A stretch of 64,000 nt of DNA from JAKIVR01 sp035933635. GTDB taxonomy: Archaea; Thermoplasmatota; Thermoplasmata; Lutacidiplasmatales; UBA184. Positions 8,622-16,749 of the stretch are shown piece by piece (position 1 is the stretch's first letter; each line of letters starts with the position of its first letter). The DNA lies in assembly GCA_035933635.1 (NCBI GenBank), contig DASYYY010000031.1, positions 124,001 to 188,000 of the forward strand, written 5' to 3'. The position numbers were made by a program, and so were the translations under genes. The notes beneath the pieces were generated by a model that saw only the letters and a list, made by a program, of their open reading frames with translations, did not search any database and was not told the origin of the DNA.

Positions 8622-9676
8622 GACCGATCCTCGGCCTCCTCGTGATCGTGCTGCTCGGACTGCTCGTACTCCCCTCCGGGACCGTCGCCACGGGCCCGGG
8701 CCACTACCTGCCCCGGACGGGCGACCGTTTCGCCTACTCCGAGACCGTCTCCGTCACGAACGGTCAGGGCAACTATACCGGATACACGGAGACCGGCTCC
8801 TACGACGGCTCGATCTCGGTGACCGGCGTCGCCCCCAACGGCACCGTCGGAGCGAACTACCAATCCTCCGGGACGTACCGCAACAGCCTGGGCGCCAACT
8901 ACCCGTGGTCGGAGAGCGGGTCGTTCACCTTCTCCCCCTCCACCTACCGCTACGTCCAGGGAACCGACAACCAGACCGGCTACTCCAACCCGTACGTCTG
9001 GTTCTACGCGAACAGCAGCCTCGGTGCGGGGGCGACGTTCTTCATCCTCAACTCCCAACTGACGGTCGTATCCACCGACGCGCCGTTCGCCGATTCCACG
9101 AGCTCGACCGGCTACGTGACCACGATCTTCGCCGAGGGCAACGGCAGCTACCAACGCAACGACGTCTACGGCCGCTTCTCAGCGAGCTACAACTGGAAGT
9201 CGTACTTCGATCCGGGCACCGGCTACATCGTGGGCTACGTCTACACCGAGGTCGATACCGATCCGTCCGGGGACGGATTCACCTGGACCGACACGGTCAC
9301 CGACACCTCCACTTCCTTCGCCCTGACCGCGCACGCGGCCCCCGCCGGGGGCGGCGGGGGGTCCGGTCCCGCCGGCCTCTACGCGGTCTACATCGGCGTC
9401 GCCGTGGTGGTCGTCATTGTAGTGGTCGTGGCGGTCCTGCTGGCTCGCCGGCGATCCGCCGCCCCGGGCCACCTGGCCCAGCACCCGACCATGCCGTCCC
9501 CTGGAACGCTGCCCACCTACGCCCCTCCGCCGCCGGTGGATCTGATCCCCCGGGACCAACCCGCGGTCCAGCAGGTCGTGGTCCGGGAGACCGTCAAGGT
9601 CCCCTGCCAGTACTGTGGGACGCTCATGGACTCGACGGCGACGGTCTGCCCGCGCTGCGGGGCGACGCGGACCTAG
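8618..9676 (+). CDS. Exported membrane-anchored protein with cytoplasmic-type zinc ribbon
   Basis: The 352-residue protein begins with a signal peptide or anchor (residues 1-25, Leu/Val-rich). Residues 30-255 are Ser/Thr/Tyr/Gly-rich with many Asn-X-Ser/Thr sites, like an extracellular beta domain. A strong membrane segment of about 24 Val/Ile/Ala residues follows near 270-295, then RRR as stop-transfer, a Pro-rich linker, and a C-terminal zinc ribbon with CQYCG and CPRCG pairs (about 330-350). This order places the ribbon inside the cell. It shares ATGA with the coiled-coil gene and ends in a CTAG tetramer that is also the stop of the converging gene. A role as sensor or anchor for the cassette is inference. 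Confidence 0.8.
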   Translation: MRPILGLLVIVLLGLLVLPSGTVATGPGHYLPRTGDRFAYSETVSVTNGQGNYTGYTETGSYDGSISVTGVAPNGTVGANYQSSGTYRNSLGANYPWSESGSFTFSPSTYRYVQGTDNQTGYSNPYVWFYANSSLGAGATFFILNSQLTVVSTDAPFADSTSSTGYVTTIFAEGNGSYQRNDVYGRFSASYNWKSYFDPGTGYIVGYVYTEVDTDPSGDGFTWTDTVTDTSTSFALTAHAAPAGGGGGSGPAGLYAVYIGVAVVVVIVVVVAVLLARRRSAAPGHLAQHPTMPSPGTLPTYAPPPPVDLIPRDQPAVQQVVVRETVKVPCQYCGTLMDSTATVCPRCGATRT

Positions 9677-11682
9677 GGCCCGCCCGCCGGCCCGGGCGCA
9701 GGCGGGCGGAAGTGGTACATCGTCGCGACGGGGGCCATCCCCGCACGTTCGGCGGCCCTGCGGGAAGCCAGGTTGCCGTCGTAGATCTCGCTGACGACGG
9801 TGCGGCCGCCCGTGCTCTGGAGCCAGAGCATCCGCGCCGTCAGGAGGTCGGTCCCGATCCCGATCCCGCGGTATCGGGGGTGGACGACGAATGAGTGTCC
9901 ACGGGCGGCGCTCCCGACGCGGGACAGCCAGCTCACGCCCACCGGTCGGCCGTCCATCTCGCAGAGGAACGCGGTCTCCTCCGGACGCGGCAGCGTGGCG
10001 AGCCACGGGTCGACCCCCGGGCCGATCTCGCCGCGCATCAGCTGCCGCAGCCCCGGCAGGTCCGAGGGGGCCGCGATGCGGATGGAGTTGCGCATCGGCT
10101 CGCTCGGCTCCCAGTCGCGGAGGTCGGCCGCGAAGACTTCGACCGGTTCCGCCCCGGTGCGCCACGGCTCCTCGAGATAGATCCCCCCCGGAGGGGACCG
10201 GTCCAGGAACGAGGTCGCCACGGCGCGCGAGCGGGTGAATCCCGACCCGACGCCCTCGCTCGAGCCGGTCAGAAAGAGACCGCGCACCCGGCCTTCGTCC
10301 TCGACCACCTCGACGGCGCCCCCGGTCCTAAGGGCGTCCTCCGCGAAGAGCGGCAGCAACGGGTCGAACCATTCCGAGAGCGGCGACCACCGAAGCCGGC
10401 CGACCTCCGGGATCGAACCGATGGGCCGAGAGGCCCAGGGCGGTCCCGGCGACGAACTCGCGCCCGCGTCCGCCCCGCTGCCGGCGGCACGCGGAGCGGG
10501 AGGAAGGGGGGTGCCCTCGGGGGCCTCGAGCGGAAACTCCGGCCGAGGATCGAACGGCGCTGCGTCCGAGGGGAAGCGGTCCGGGCCCGCGGGCGACAGT
10601 CCCTCCCAACCCATTCCGGCGATGCCGTCGGCGAGTCGGCGCGCCAACGCCCCGGCGCGCATCGTTCCCAACCCATTGAAGCCGCAGGCGACGTACAGTC
10701 CCGAGGCGCCCGGCACCGGTCCAACGAGCGGGAAGCGATCGGGGGTCGCGGCACAGAGCCCGGCCCAGGCGTTCTCCGGGGACAGTGAACGGAGTCCCGA
10801 GAACAGATCCCGTACCCCGGCGCTCGCCCCCTCGACGAACCCGGGGTCCGCGTTCGCCTCCCAACGATCGGGATCCTCCTCGCGCGTGCCGGTGCCGTCC
10901 CCCGCGAGGATCCGCCCCGACGGCGCGGGACGCACGTAGACGTTGACGTCGAGGTCGTGAAGCGTCGGGAAGGTCGGAAGAAGCGGTCGCGGTCGCAGGG
11001 TAACGACCTGCGCCCGGAACGGGGCCAATGGCAGGGAGTACCCCAACCGTCGAAGGGCGCCCTTCGTCCAAGGTCCGCAGGCGACGACGAGGCGCTCCGC
11101 ACGCGCCTCACAGGCTCCGTGGAGCTCCCATCCGCCGCCCGGTGTAGCCGTCAGCGACGCGCCGGCGTCCGCCTCGATCCGGGCCCCCCGGAGGCGCGCG
11201 GCGCGCCGATAGGTCGCGGCGAGGTCCGGAGCCGACACTACCGCGTCCTCGGGCGTGTGAATCGCGCCCCGGATCCCCTCGAACTCCGCGAAGGGGAGGA
11301 GGTCCCGCAGCTCTCCGTGGTCGACCGCACGAACGTCGGCCGACTCGGTTCGGAGCACGCGAGCGACCCGCTCGAGCCAGCGAGCCCCCTCCTCCGTCCG
11401 GGCGACCCGCACCCCACCGTTGTGCCGGACGGGGGAGGCACCGTAGGTCTCGGAGAGGCGTCGGTACTCGTCGGCGCTCTCCCGAACGAGGCCGAGGTCC
11501 CACGGGTCCCACCCCTGCACCGAGAGAATCCCGGCGCTCGTCGCGGTCGACGAGGGCGAAGCGACGGCCCGGGTCGTGTCCACCAGGAGGACCCGCGACG
11601 CAGTGTCTTGAACGGCGTGGAATGCGATCGCCGACCCCGTCAGGCCGGCGCCGAGTACGACCAGATCAAAACGTTCGACCAT
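9673..11682 (-). CDS. FAD-dependent amino-acid oxidase/dehydrogenase fused to GNAT acetyltransferase
   Basis: This 669-residue protein has two parts. Residues 1-370 are a DadA/glycine-oxidase-type flavoenzyme: the dinucleotide motif VVLGAGLTGSAIA at 8-20 and a C-terminal substrate region with TPDRFPLVGPV and GFNGLGTMRAG. A Pro/Ala/Gly-rich linker (~375-420) leads to a GNAT portion; the strongest acetyl-CoA motif is VVHPRYRGIGIGTDLL near 600-615, preceded by SIRIAAPSDLPGL, a typical GNAT start. Residues 430-525 may be a second, degenerate GNAT unit. The oxidase half is paralogous to the gene at 55.1-56.3 kb, which lacks the extension. Substrate unknown; oxidation of an amine combined with N-acetylation is conceivable. 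Confidence 0.85.
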   Translation of the reverse strand: MVERFDLVVLGAGLTGSAIAFHAVQDTASRVLLVDTTRAVASPSSTATSAGILSVQGWDPWDLGLVRESADEYRRLSETYGASPVRHNGGVRVARTEEGARWLERVARVLRTESADVRAVDHGELRDLLPFAEFEGIRGAIHTPEDAVVSAPDLAATYRRAARLRGARIEADAGASLTATPGGGWELHGACEARAERLVVACGPWTKGALRRLGYSLPLAPFRAQVVTLRPRPLLPTFPTLHDLDVNVYVRPAPSGRILAGDGTGTREEDPDRWEANADPGFVEGASAGVRDLFSGLRSLSPENAWAGLCAATPDRFPLVGPVPGASGLYVACGFNGLGTMRAGALARRLADGIAGMGWEGLSPAGPDRFPSDAAPFDPRPEFPLEAPEGTPLPPAPRAAGSGADAGASSSPGPPWASRPIGSIPEVGRLRWSPLSEWFDPLLPLFAEDALRTGGAVEVVEDEGRVRGLFLTGSSEGVGSGFTRSRAVATSFLDRSPPGGIYLEEPWRTGAEPVEVFAADLRDWEPSEPMRNSIRIAAPSDLPGLRQLMRGEIGPGVDPWLATLPRPEETAFLCEMDGRPVGVSWLSRVGSAARGHSFVVHPRYRGIGIGTDLLTARMLWLQSTGGRTVVSEIYDGNLASRRAAERAGMAPVATMYHFRPPAPGPAGGP

Positions 11683-11773
11683 GTCCTGCTAAGAGAGCCC
11701 GGCCGACGCTTGCTTGCGCGTGATCTCGCCCGATCCTGTCGACGGACGAGCCGGCCCTACCGCGGGAGTGCCC

Positions 11774-12262
11774 TCAGGTGATCGTGACCTTGAGGATGCC
11801 CGGGTGGGAATCGAGCGTGTGGGAGTTGTAGGTGCCCGTCCCCTGGATCTTCCACTCGTACACTCCGGTCGGGAAGTTGGAGGCGACCTTCTGGCTGCCG
11901 CTGAAACGGGTCTTCGAGTGGGAGGCGAACGTATGCGGGAACAGCGAGGAGGTCAAGCACGCCGCCGCCTTGGTCCACGTACCGGAGCTTCCGAGCCGGT
12001 ACCATAGCGTGCAACCGGTCGCCGTGTAGGCGTAGCTTCCGTTGTTCCAGACGATGCCCGTGACGGTGACGCTGCCGCCCGGAGTACCGGTGGCGTTCCG
12101 CGGCTTGAAGTGGATGTACACGGGGGCGTACTTCGGAAGCGTCGGGGCCGTCGCGTGGTGAGCGGAGGTGCTCGGGGTCGCGGCGGCCAGAGCCGGCGCA
12201 GCGAGACCGATGAGGGCGATGAGGAGCGGGAGTGCAACGAGGACTCGGCGCGTCCGCGACAT
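11774..12262 (-). CDS. Small secreted protein of unknown function
   Basis: The ATG at 12262 gives 162 residues; another ATG at 12289 would add nine. A signal peptide (Arg-rich n-region, Leu/Ala core to about residue 27) is followed by ATPSTSAHHATAPTLPKYA. The mature part has beta-rich sequence with two Cys residues (TGCTLWYR and AACLTSS, likely disulfide-bonded), and ends GILKVTIT, in keeping with an immunoglobulin-like or other small beta-sandwich. It is divergent from the methyltransferase at 12.4 kb; an A/T-rich stretch at 12287-12306 between them likely carries both promoters. No enzyme motif seen. Confidence 0.7.
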   Translation of the reverse strand: MSRTRRVLVALPLLIALIGLAAPALAAATPSTSAHHATAPTLPKYAPVYIHFKPRNATGTPGGSVTVTGIVWNNGSYAYTATGCTLWYRLGSSGTWTKAAACLTSSLFPHTFASHSKTRFSGSQKVASNFPTGVYEWKIQGTGTYNSHTLDSHPGILKVTIT

Positions 12263-12388
12263 CGCACGCCCTGAGTCCGGCCGTGCCATAATGATTCGCA
12301 AAATGGATGAGTGGGCCGGCCTGCCGACCCTGACGGCGAGCGCGAGGGGGAGCATCCCGGGTCGACCGTCGCGGAATGGGGGTCGTCG

Positions 12389-13243
12389 GTGGGGGATGAA
12401 TGGGTCGACTGGCATAGGGGCTACGAGACCGATGCCGGCCGATCCGAGCGGCTGGCGTTGGTACAGAGGCGACTCCGCGAGCAGCTCAGCCGCCGGCCGG
12501 TCGGTCCCATCCGGGTGCTCAGCCTCTGCGCGGGTGACGGGCGAGACGTTCTCGGCGCGCTCGGAACCCACCCCCGGGCCATCGACGTCCGCGGCCGCCT
12601 CATCGACCAGAGCCCGGAGCTCGTCACCGCTGGGCGCACCCGACTGGAGGGGGTTCGCACTGGCGCCCTGGAGTTCGTGGTCGGCGATGCGGGGCAGACC
12701 GACTCGATGGTGGGCGCGGTGCCCGCCGACCTTCTCCTGGCGTGTGGAATCTTCGGCAACATCTCGGACCACGACATCCGTCGGACGATCGAGGCGCTCC
12801 CCGAACTCTGCTCGAACTCCGGGGTCGTCGTCTGGACGCGGGGTCGCGGCGCCTCGGACCTGAATCCCCACATCCGCGAGTGGTTTTACGCGGAGGGATT
12901 CGAGGAGCTCACGTTCGACGCTCCGGAAGGCAAGCGCGCCTCCATCGGGGTGCACCGTCTCACCGGCCCGGCTCGGCCCTTCCGTCGGGGCGTCCGACTC
13001 TTCACGTTCCTGCCGGCCGACGAGCGCCCCTCGGCGACCTGGAATCGGGGCAGTACGTCGCCCCGCGGACGATCTGGCGCGGAGCCACCCGGGGCGCGTG
13101 CCCTCAGGCGAAGAGCTCGATCCAGATCCCGTTCGGGTCCTGGATGTAGACCCAGCGGCTCGAGGCGGTCTTCATCTCCTGAACGACGGGGAACCCCTCG
13201 CGAGCGGCCTCGGCGATGGCCTGGTCCAGGTTCTCCACCTTGA
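12389..13243 (+). CDS. Class I SAM-dependent methyltransferase, 3' end uncertain
   Basis: The protein is recognised by DEWVDWHRGYE at its N-terminus and by the SAM-binding motif IRVLSLCAGDGRDV around residues 42-55, with SDHDIRRTIEALP and VVVWTRGRG later. A GTG at 12389 is taken as start; an ATG at 12311 is possible. Homologues of this kind should end near VRLFTFLP (about 13020), yet the frame runs on 220 bases as Arg/Ser/Pro-rich sequence, overlapping the converging VOC gene by 140 bases. Either the overlap is real or a frameshift hides the true stop. The substrate is unknown. Confidence 0.7.
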   Translation: MGDEWVDWHRGYETDAGRSERLALVQRRLREQLSRRPVGPIRVLSLCAGDGRDVLGALGTHPRAIDVRGRLIDQSPELVTAGRTRLEGVRTGALEFVVGDAGQTDSMVGAVPADLLLACGIFGNISDHDIRRTIEALPELCSNSGVVVWTRGRGASDLNPHIREWFYAEGFEELTFDAPEGKRASIGVHRLTGPARPFRRGVRLFTFLPADERPSATWNRGSTSPRGRSGAEPPGARALRRRARSRSRSGPGCRPSGSRRSSSPERRGTPRERPRRWPGPGSPP

Positions 13244-13484
13244 ACGCGAGGTGGTCGAGCGCCTCACCGGGCGCGTACGGCGTGCCGAACGGCGAACCCT
13301 CCTCGTAGAAGTTGAGCTCGAGCGGGTGGTCCGCGCCCTCGCTGACGAGGTCGACGACCTTGCCGCGCGCCTCCCCGATCGTGCTCTCCCCCCGTTGGGT
13401 CATTCCCAACACCTTCGTGTAGAAGCGGATCGACGCTTCCAGGTCCTTGACGCGAATCCCCGTGTAGTGGAGCTTGGCCCGCAT
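13104..13484 (-). CDS. VOC-superfamily (glyoxalase I-like) protein
   Basis: Starting at the ATG for MRAKLHYTG (13484) the protein has 126 residues, the usual single-domain length. It carries the vicinal-oxygen-chelate pattern: YTGIRVKDLEASIRFYTKVL at the start, DHLAFKVENLD in the middle and DPNGIWIELF at the end. The paired His (LHYTG, LDHLAF) and Glu (IELF) positions are those that bind the metal in lactoylglutathione lyases. The reaction is not fixed; methylglyoxal detoxification or ring cleavage are family options. A second VOC gene lies immediately upstream on the same strand. Confidence 0.85.
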   Translation of the reverse strand: MRAKLHYTGIRVKDLEASIRFYTKVLGMTQRGESTIGEARGKVVDLVSEGADHPLELNFYEEGSPFGTPYAPGEALDHLAFKVENLDQAIAEAAREGFPVVQEMKTASSRWVYIQDPNGIWIELFA

Positions 13485-13605
13485 GGCAACCTCCCCCAAG
13501 CCTACTCAGCGTTTGACGAACGCGCACGCGACCCTCGGCCGGCCGCGTGCCCGACCACGTGCGACCCCCCGGTCGGAAACCGGAACTCGGGCGACGCTTC
13601 GAACG

Positions 13606-14004
13606 CTACCGCCGCATCGGCTGGAGCATGCTGATCCGGTTGCCTTCGGTGTCGATGATCGAGATGAACTCGCCGACGCCGGGGATCGTCTGCACCTCGC
13701 CGTGGGTCTTGCCGCCCGCGGCCTTGACCTTCGTGATGCTCGCCTTGAGGTCCTCGACCTGGATCACCACCGAAGGATGGTGCGACATCGGATCGGTGCT
13801 CCTCGGGTAGAACCCACCGTTGATGGCCCCGGGCTGGGTGACCATCCCCTTCCCATCGGTCTCGGCGGTCTGGACCAGGACGTACCCGCCCATCTCGGGA
13901 CCGGTCTCCTGCATCTTCCAGCCGAACGCGTGCTCGTAGAACTTGCTCATCCGCTTGGTGTCGTCGGCCGGGAACTCGAAGTGGACCACTGCGTTGGATG
14001 CCAT
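13606..14004 (-). CDS. VOC-family protein
   Basis: The product is 132 residues with VOC-type halves: VVHFEFPADDTKRMSKFYEHAF at the start, PSVVIQVEDLKASITKVKAAGG in the middle and GVGEFISIIDTEGNRISML at the end. The order matches the bleomycin-resistance/glyoxalase-like group often called 'VOC family, lactoylglutathione lyase-like'. His and Glu metal ligands are only partly kept, so activity is uncertain. A TATA box at 14034-14044 on the same strand lies about 35 bases from the start. It is in the same orientation as the VOC gene downstream and the flavin reductase upstream, but is separated from the former by 120 bases. Confidence 0.85.
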   Translation of the reverse strand: MASNAVVHFEFPADDTKRMSKFYEHAFGWKMQETGPEMGGYVLVQTAETDGKGMVTQPGAINGGFYPRSTDPMSHHPSVVIQVEDLKASITKVKAAGGKTHGEVQTIPGVGEFISIIDTEGNRISMLQPMRR

Positions 14005-14033
14005 GTGCGGCGCCTCGCGGGCGCATCGACCCC

Positions 14034-14044
14034 CGATATTTATC
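14034..14044 (-). promoter_or_regulatory. TATA box of the VOC gene at 13.6 kb
   Basis: On the minus strand the sequence reads GATAAATATC, centred about 35 bases before the ATG at 14004, so the predicted transcript has a leader of under 10 bases. Confidence 0.6.
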
Positions 14045-14083
14045 GAGCCTCGGGGCCCGTCCGAGGGCCCGGCGGAGGACCAC

Positions 14084-14734
14084 TCATCGCTCGCCCGCGG
14101 GGATCGACGTACGTGCGGGCTCCACCGGTGCGACTCGCGGCGGGGCGGCGGCGTCGGCCGGGGGCCGTGCCGAGCGCAGGGGCCTCAGTGCGCCGGACCA
14201 TGCCACGAGCTGGTCCAACATCGTGCCGAGGAGTTGTTCGTGACGCTCGGTGGGTCGGAATCGGGTGTAGTTCTCGAAGTCGTTCGCGAGGGAGAACAGG
14301 ACCTGGGCACGCACCGTCGCCACCTGCATTTCGGCCATCACTCCCCGCAGGTGCTCGACGGCTCGGGCGCCGCCGGCGGAGCCGTAGCTGACGAACCCGG
14401 CGGCCTTGTTCGTCCATTCGGCGTAGAGAAAGTCGATCGCGTTCTTCAACGCCGCCGGAACCCCGTGATTGTACTCGGCGGTGACGAACACGAACCCGTC
14501 GAACGAGGCCACTTTGGCCGCCCACCGGTGCGTGTGCGGCTTCTCGTACCGGCCCATCGAGGGGGGGTAGGGCTCGTCCAACAGGGGGAGCTCGTAGGTC
14601 GCGAGGTCGACCAGCTCGAACTCCGCGTCCGTCCGCTTACGGGCGTGCTCGAACACCCATTGGGCGACAGCGGCTCCGTTTCGGCCGGGACGAGTGCTCC
14701 CGAGGACCACGGCGATGCGCGGCACGGCGGTCAT
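14084..14734 (-). CDS. NAD(P)H-dependent FMN reductase family protein
   Basis: The 216-residue protein has the flavodoxin-like FMN_red fold. The phosphate loop for FMN is GSTRPGRNGAA (about 12-22), and the isoalloxazine-contacting segment is FVTAEYNHGVPAALKNAIDF near 82-100, both diagnostic. It would reduce FMN or quinones with NAD(P)H in the cytoplasm. The C-terminal ~35 residues are Pro/Ala-rich, longer than in usual family members (about 180-190). The gene is single, with a start ATG at 14734 and 80 bases to the next gene downstream. Confidence 0.88.
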   Translation of the reverse strand: MTAVPRIAVVLGSTRPGRNGAAVAQWVFEHARKRTDAEFELVDLATYELPLLDEPYPPSMGRYEKPHTHRWAAKVASFDGFVFVTAEYNHGVPAALKNAIDFLYAEWTNKAAGFVSYGSAGGARAVEHLRGVMAEMQVATVRAQVLFSLANDFENYTRFRPTERHEQLLGTMLDQLVAWSGALRPLRSARPPADAAAPPRVAPVEPARTSIPAGER

Positions 14735-14916
14735 GGACCGATACCCGCCCCGGCGGGGGTTAATCCCGCTCTAACCTCGGGGTTACCCTAAGGCCGTGGC
14801 ACCACCTGCGCACCATCGGCTGGGCCCCCGCGAGACCGTCGGGCCCGCGCCTCCAGATTTTCGACGTGGAAGGCCGGTCGCCCGGACCTGCCGCCCTCCC
14901 CGCCCGGAGCATCCGA

Positions 14917-14924
14917 GATAAAAG
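14917..14924 (+). promoter_or_regulatory. TATA box of the ABC-2 transporter operon
   Basis: GATAAAAG is centred 27 bases before the ATG at 14948, the canonical archaeal spacing. It supports that ATG over the one at 14924, which would lie upstream of the predicted transcription start. Confidence 0.65.
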
Positions 14925-14947
14925 TGGGTCTCCTTCCCCACCTCGGC

Positions 14948-15919
14948 ATGGAAACCGGCGCGGGGGTGACGGGAACGGCGCCGGCCGCGTCGCTGTTCCA
15001 GACCTCGGAGTTGAGCCGTCGGTTCCGCGAGGTCGAGGCCCTATCGGCCGTCTCGCTGCGCGTCGGACCCGGCGCGATCGGTCTGATCGGTCCCAACGGC
15101 GCCGGCAAGACGACCCTCATCCGGATCCTCCTCGGACTCCTGCCTCCGAGTTCCGGCTCCGCCCAGGTCTTTGGCCTCGACCCGATCCTCGATGGGCTCG
15201 CGATCCGCGAGCGGATCGGCTACATGCCCGAGCACGACTGCCTTCTCCCCGAGCTCACGGGCGTGGGGTTCGTGGCCTACATGGGCCGGGTGAGCGGGTT
15301 GACCAAGGACCACGCCTTCCAACGCGCGCACGAGGTCCTGCAGTTCGTCGGGCTCGCGGAGGAGCGCTACCGCAAGCTCCGCGAGTACTCCGTCGGGATG
15401 CGCCAGCGCGTCAAGCTCGCCCAGGCGCTCGTCCATGACCCTCCGCTGCTCTTCCTGGACGAGCCGACCTCGGGCCTGGACCCCGGGGGTCGTGCGGGCA
15501 TGCTCGCGCTCCTGCGTACGCTGGCCGACCGCCCCGGGCGGAGCCTCGTGCTCTCGACGCACCTCCTCGGGGACGTCGAGAGGGTCTGCGACCAGGCCGT
15601 GATGCTGAACAACGGGGCGCTGCTCACGGTCGGAAAGCTCGCCGACCTCAAGGGCGATGGCGGGGAGGAGCTGACCGTGCGACTGCGCGGCGATGTCGAG
15701 GCGTTCGTGCGCGCGGCCGAGGCGCGGGGGCTGGAGCCCCACCGGACGAGCATCGAGGGCGAGGTTCGGCTCAAGCGTCCGGCGCAAGGGGAGGAGCCGA
15801 TCTTCGCGGCGGCGCAGGACAGCGGCAGCCAGATCCGGTACATCGGGCCGAACGTCCGGACCATGGAGGAACTGTTCCTCAGCCTGGTACAGCGGAGCGT
15901 TCCGGGGGTCCGTTCGTGA
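14948..15919 (+). CDS. ABC-2 type transporter ATP-binding protein (first ATPase)
   Basis: A 323-residue ATPase with Walker A GPNGAGKTT (about 48-56), signature YSVGMRQRVK (about 146-155) and Walker B LLFLDEPTSGLD (about 168-179), followed by the H-loop STHLL. The C-terminal ~90 residues form the extension typical of NatA/CcmA/DrrA-like exporters. It begins a run of four genes, ATPase-permease-ATPase-permease, and its stop overlaps the GTG of the permease (GTGA at 15916-15919). The transport substrate is unknown; export of a lipid, peptide or drug-like compound fits the family. Confidence 0.9.
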   Translation: METGAGVTGTAPAASLFQTSELSRRFREVEALSAVSLRVGPGAIGLIGPNGAGKTTLIRILLGLLPPSSGSAQVFGLDPILDGLAIRERIGYMPEHDCLLPELTGVGFVAYMGRVSGLTKDHAFQRAHEVLQFVGLAEERYRKLREYSVGMRQRVKLAQALVHDPPLLFLDEPTSGLDPGGRAGMLALLRTLADRPGRSLVLSTHLLGDVERVCDQAVMLNNGALLTVGKLADLKGDGGEELTVRLRGDVEAFVRAAEARGLEPHRTSIEGEVRLKRPAQGEEPIFAAAQDSGSQIRYIGPNVRTMEELFLSLVQRSVPGVRS

Positions 15920-16749
15920 CCCTCCATCCACCGCGGTACTCGCTGCCGCCGCCGCCGTTGCTGCCCCACGCGGCCCGCGTCAACGTCGTGCTCTGGACGA
16001 CCTTCCGCGAGAAGCTCGGCGGTCTCAACATCGCGCTGCTGATCTTGACGTTCGTCGTCGTGCTCCCGGAGATCATCGTCCCGTTCTACCTCCTGTCCCT
16101 CATCGGCAACGGAACGAGCTCGCCGCTTGCGCTCTTCGCCCTACCATACGATAGCGGTGCCTGGTTCTTCTTCGAAGTACTGTTCACCGCCTCGGTGGGC
16201 GCGGGCGTCGTGGCCAACGACCTGTCCACGCGGGCGATCACGATGTACCTCGCGCGCCCGATCACGACATTCGACTACCTTTCGGCGAAGGTCTCGGCGG
16301 TCGCGCTGTGGATCGGGATCGTCGCGATCCTTCCGGCCCTCATCGGAGCCACGATCATCCTGGCCCTCGGGTTCGTCTCCCTCCCCGTCGCGCTCCAGGC
16401 CGTCGGGGGTGTCCTGGCGGCGGGTGGGCTGAACGTCCTCGCGTTCACCGGGATCGCCGTGCTCCTCTCCGCCTGGTCGCCCAAGAGCAGCTACGCGGGG
16501 GCCGCGATCTTCGGCTTCCTCGTCGGGGCGGACGTCGTCGCGGGAGTCCTCTACGCGATCAGCGGGGTCGGAGCCGTCCTCTACGTCAGCCCCGACTCCG
16601 ATGTCGTCGCGGTGGCGCGCGCCGTGTTCGGTTTGGACACGACGCCGGTGAACGCCGCGATCGCCGCCGCCGTCCTCGGAGCGGTCGGGGTCGGGACCCT
16701 CGTCGTCGCCTATCGACGCATTGCGACGATGGATGTGGTGGCGGAATGA
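15916..16749 (+). CDS. ABC-2 type transporter permease (first permease)
   Basis: A 277-residue protein with about six hydrophobic segments: near 40-60 (ALLILTFVVVLPEIIV), 85-105, 135-160, 165-185, 200-220 and 245-265. The region NDLSTRAITMYLARPITTFDYL between the second and third segments is the cytoplasmic coupling region characteristic of ABC-2 permeases. It starts with GTG overlapping the stop of the first ATPase, and its own stop overlaps the ATG of the second ATPase, so the three are translationally coupled. It most likely forms the membrane channel with the first ATPase. Confidence 0.88.
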   Translation: MTLHPPRYSLPPPPLLPHAARVNVVLWTTFREKLGGLNIALLILTFVVVLPEIIVPFYLLSLIGNGTSSPLALFALPYDSGAWFFFEVLFTASVGAGVVANDLSTRAITMYLARPITTFDYLSAKVSAVALWIGIVAILPALIGATIILALGFVSLPVALQAVGGVLAAGGLNVLAFTGIAVLLSAWSPKSSYAGAAIFGFLVGADVVAGVLYAISGVGAVLYVSPDSDVVAVARAVFGLDTTPVNAAIAAAVLGAVGVGTLVVAYRRIATMDVVAE

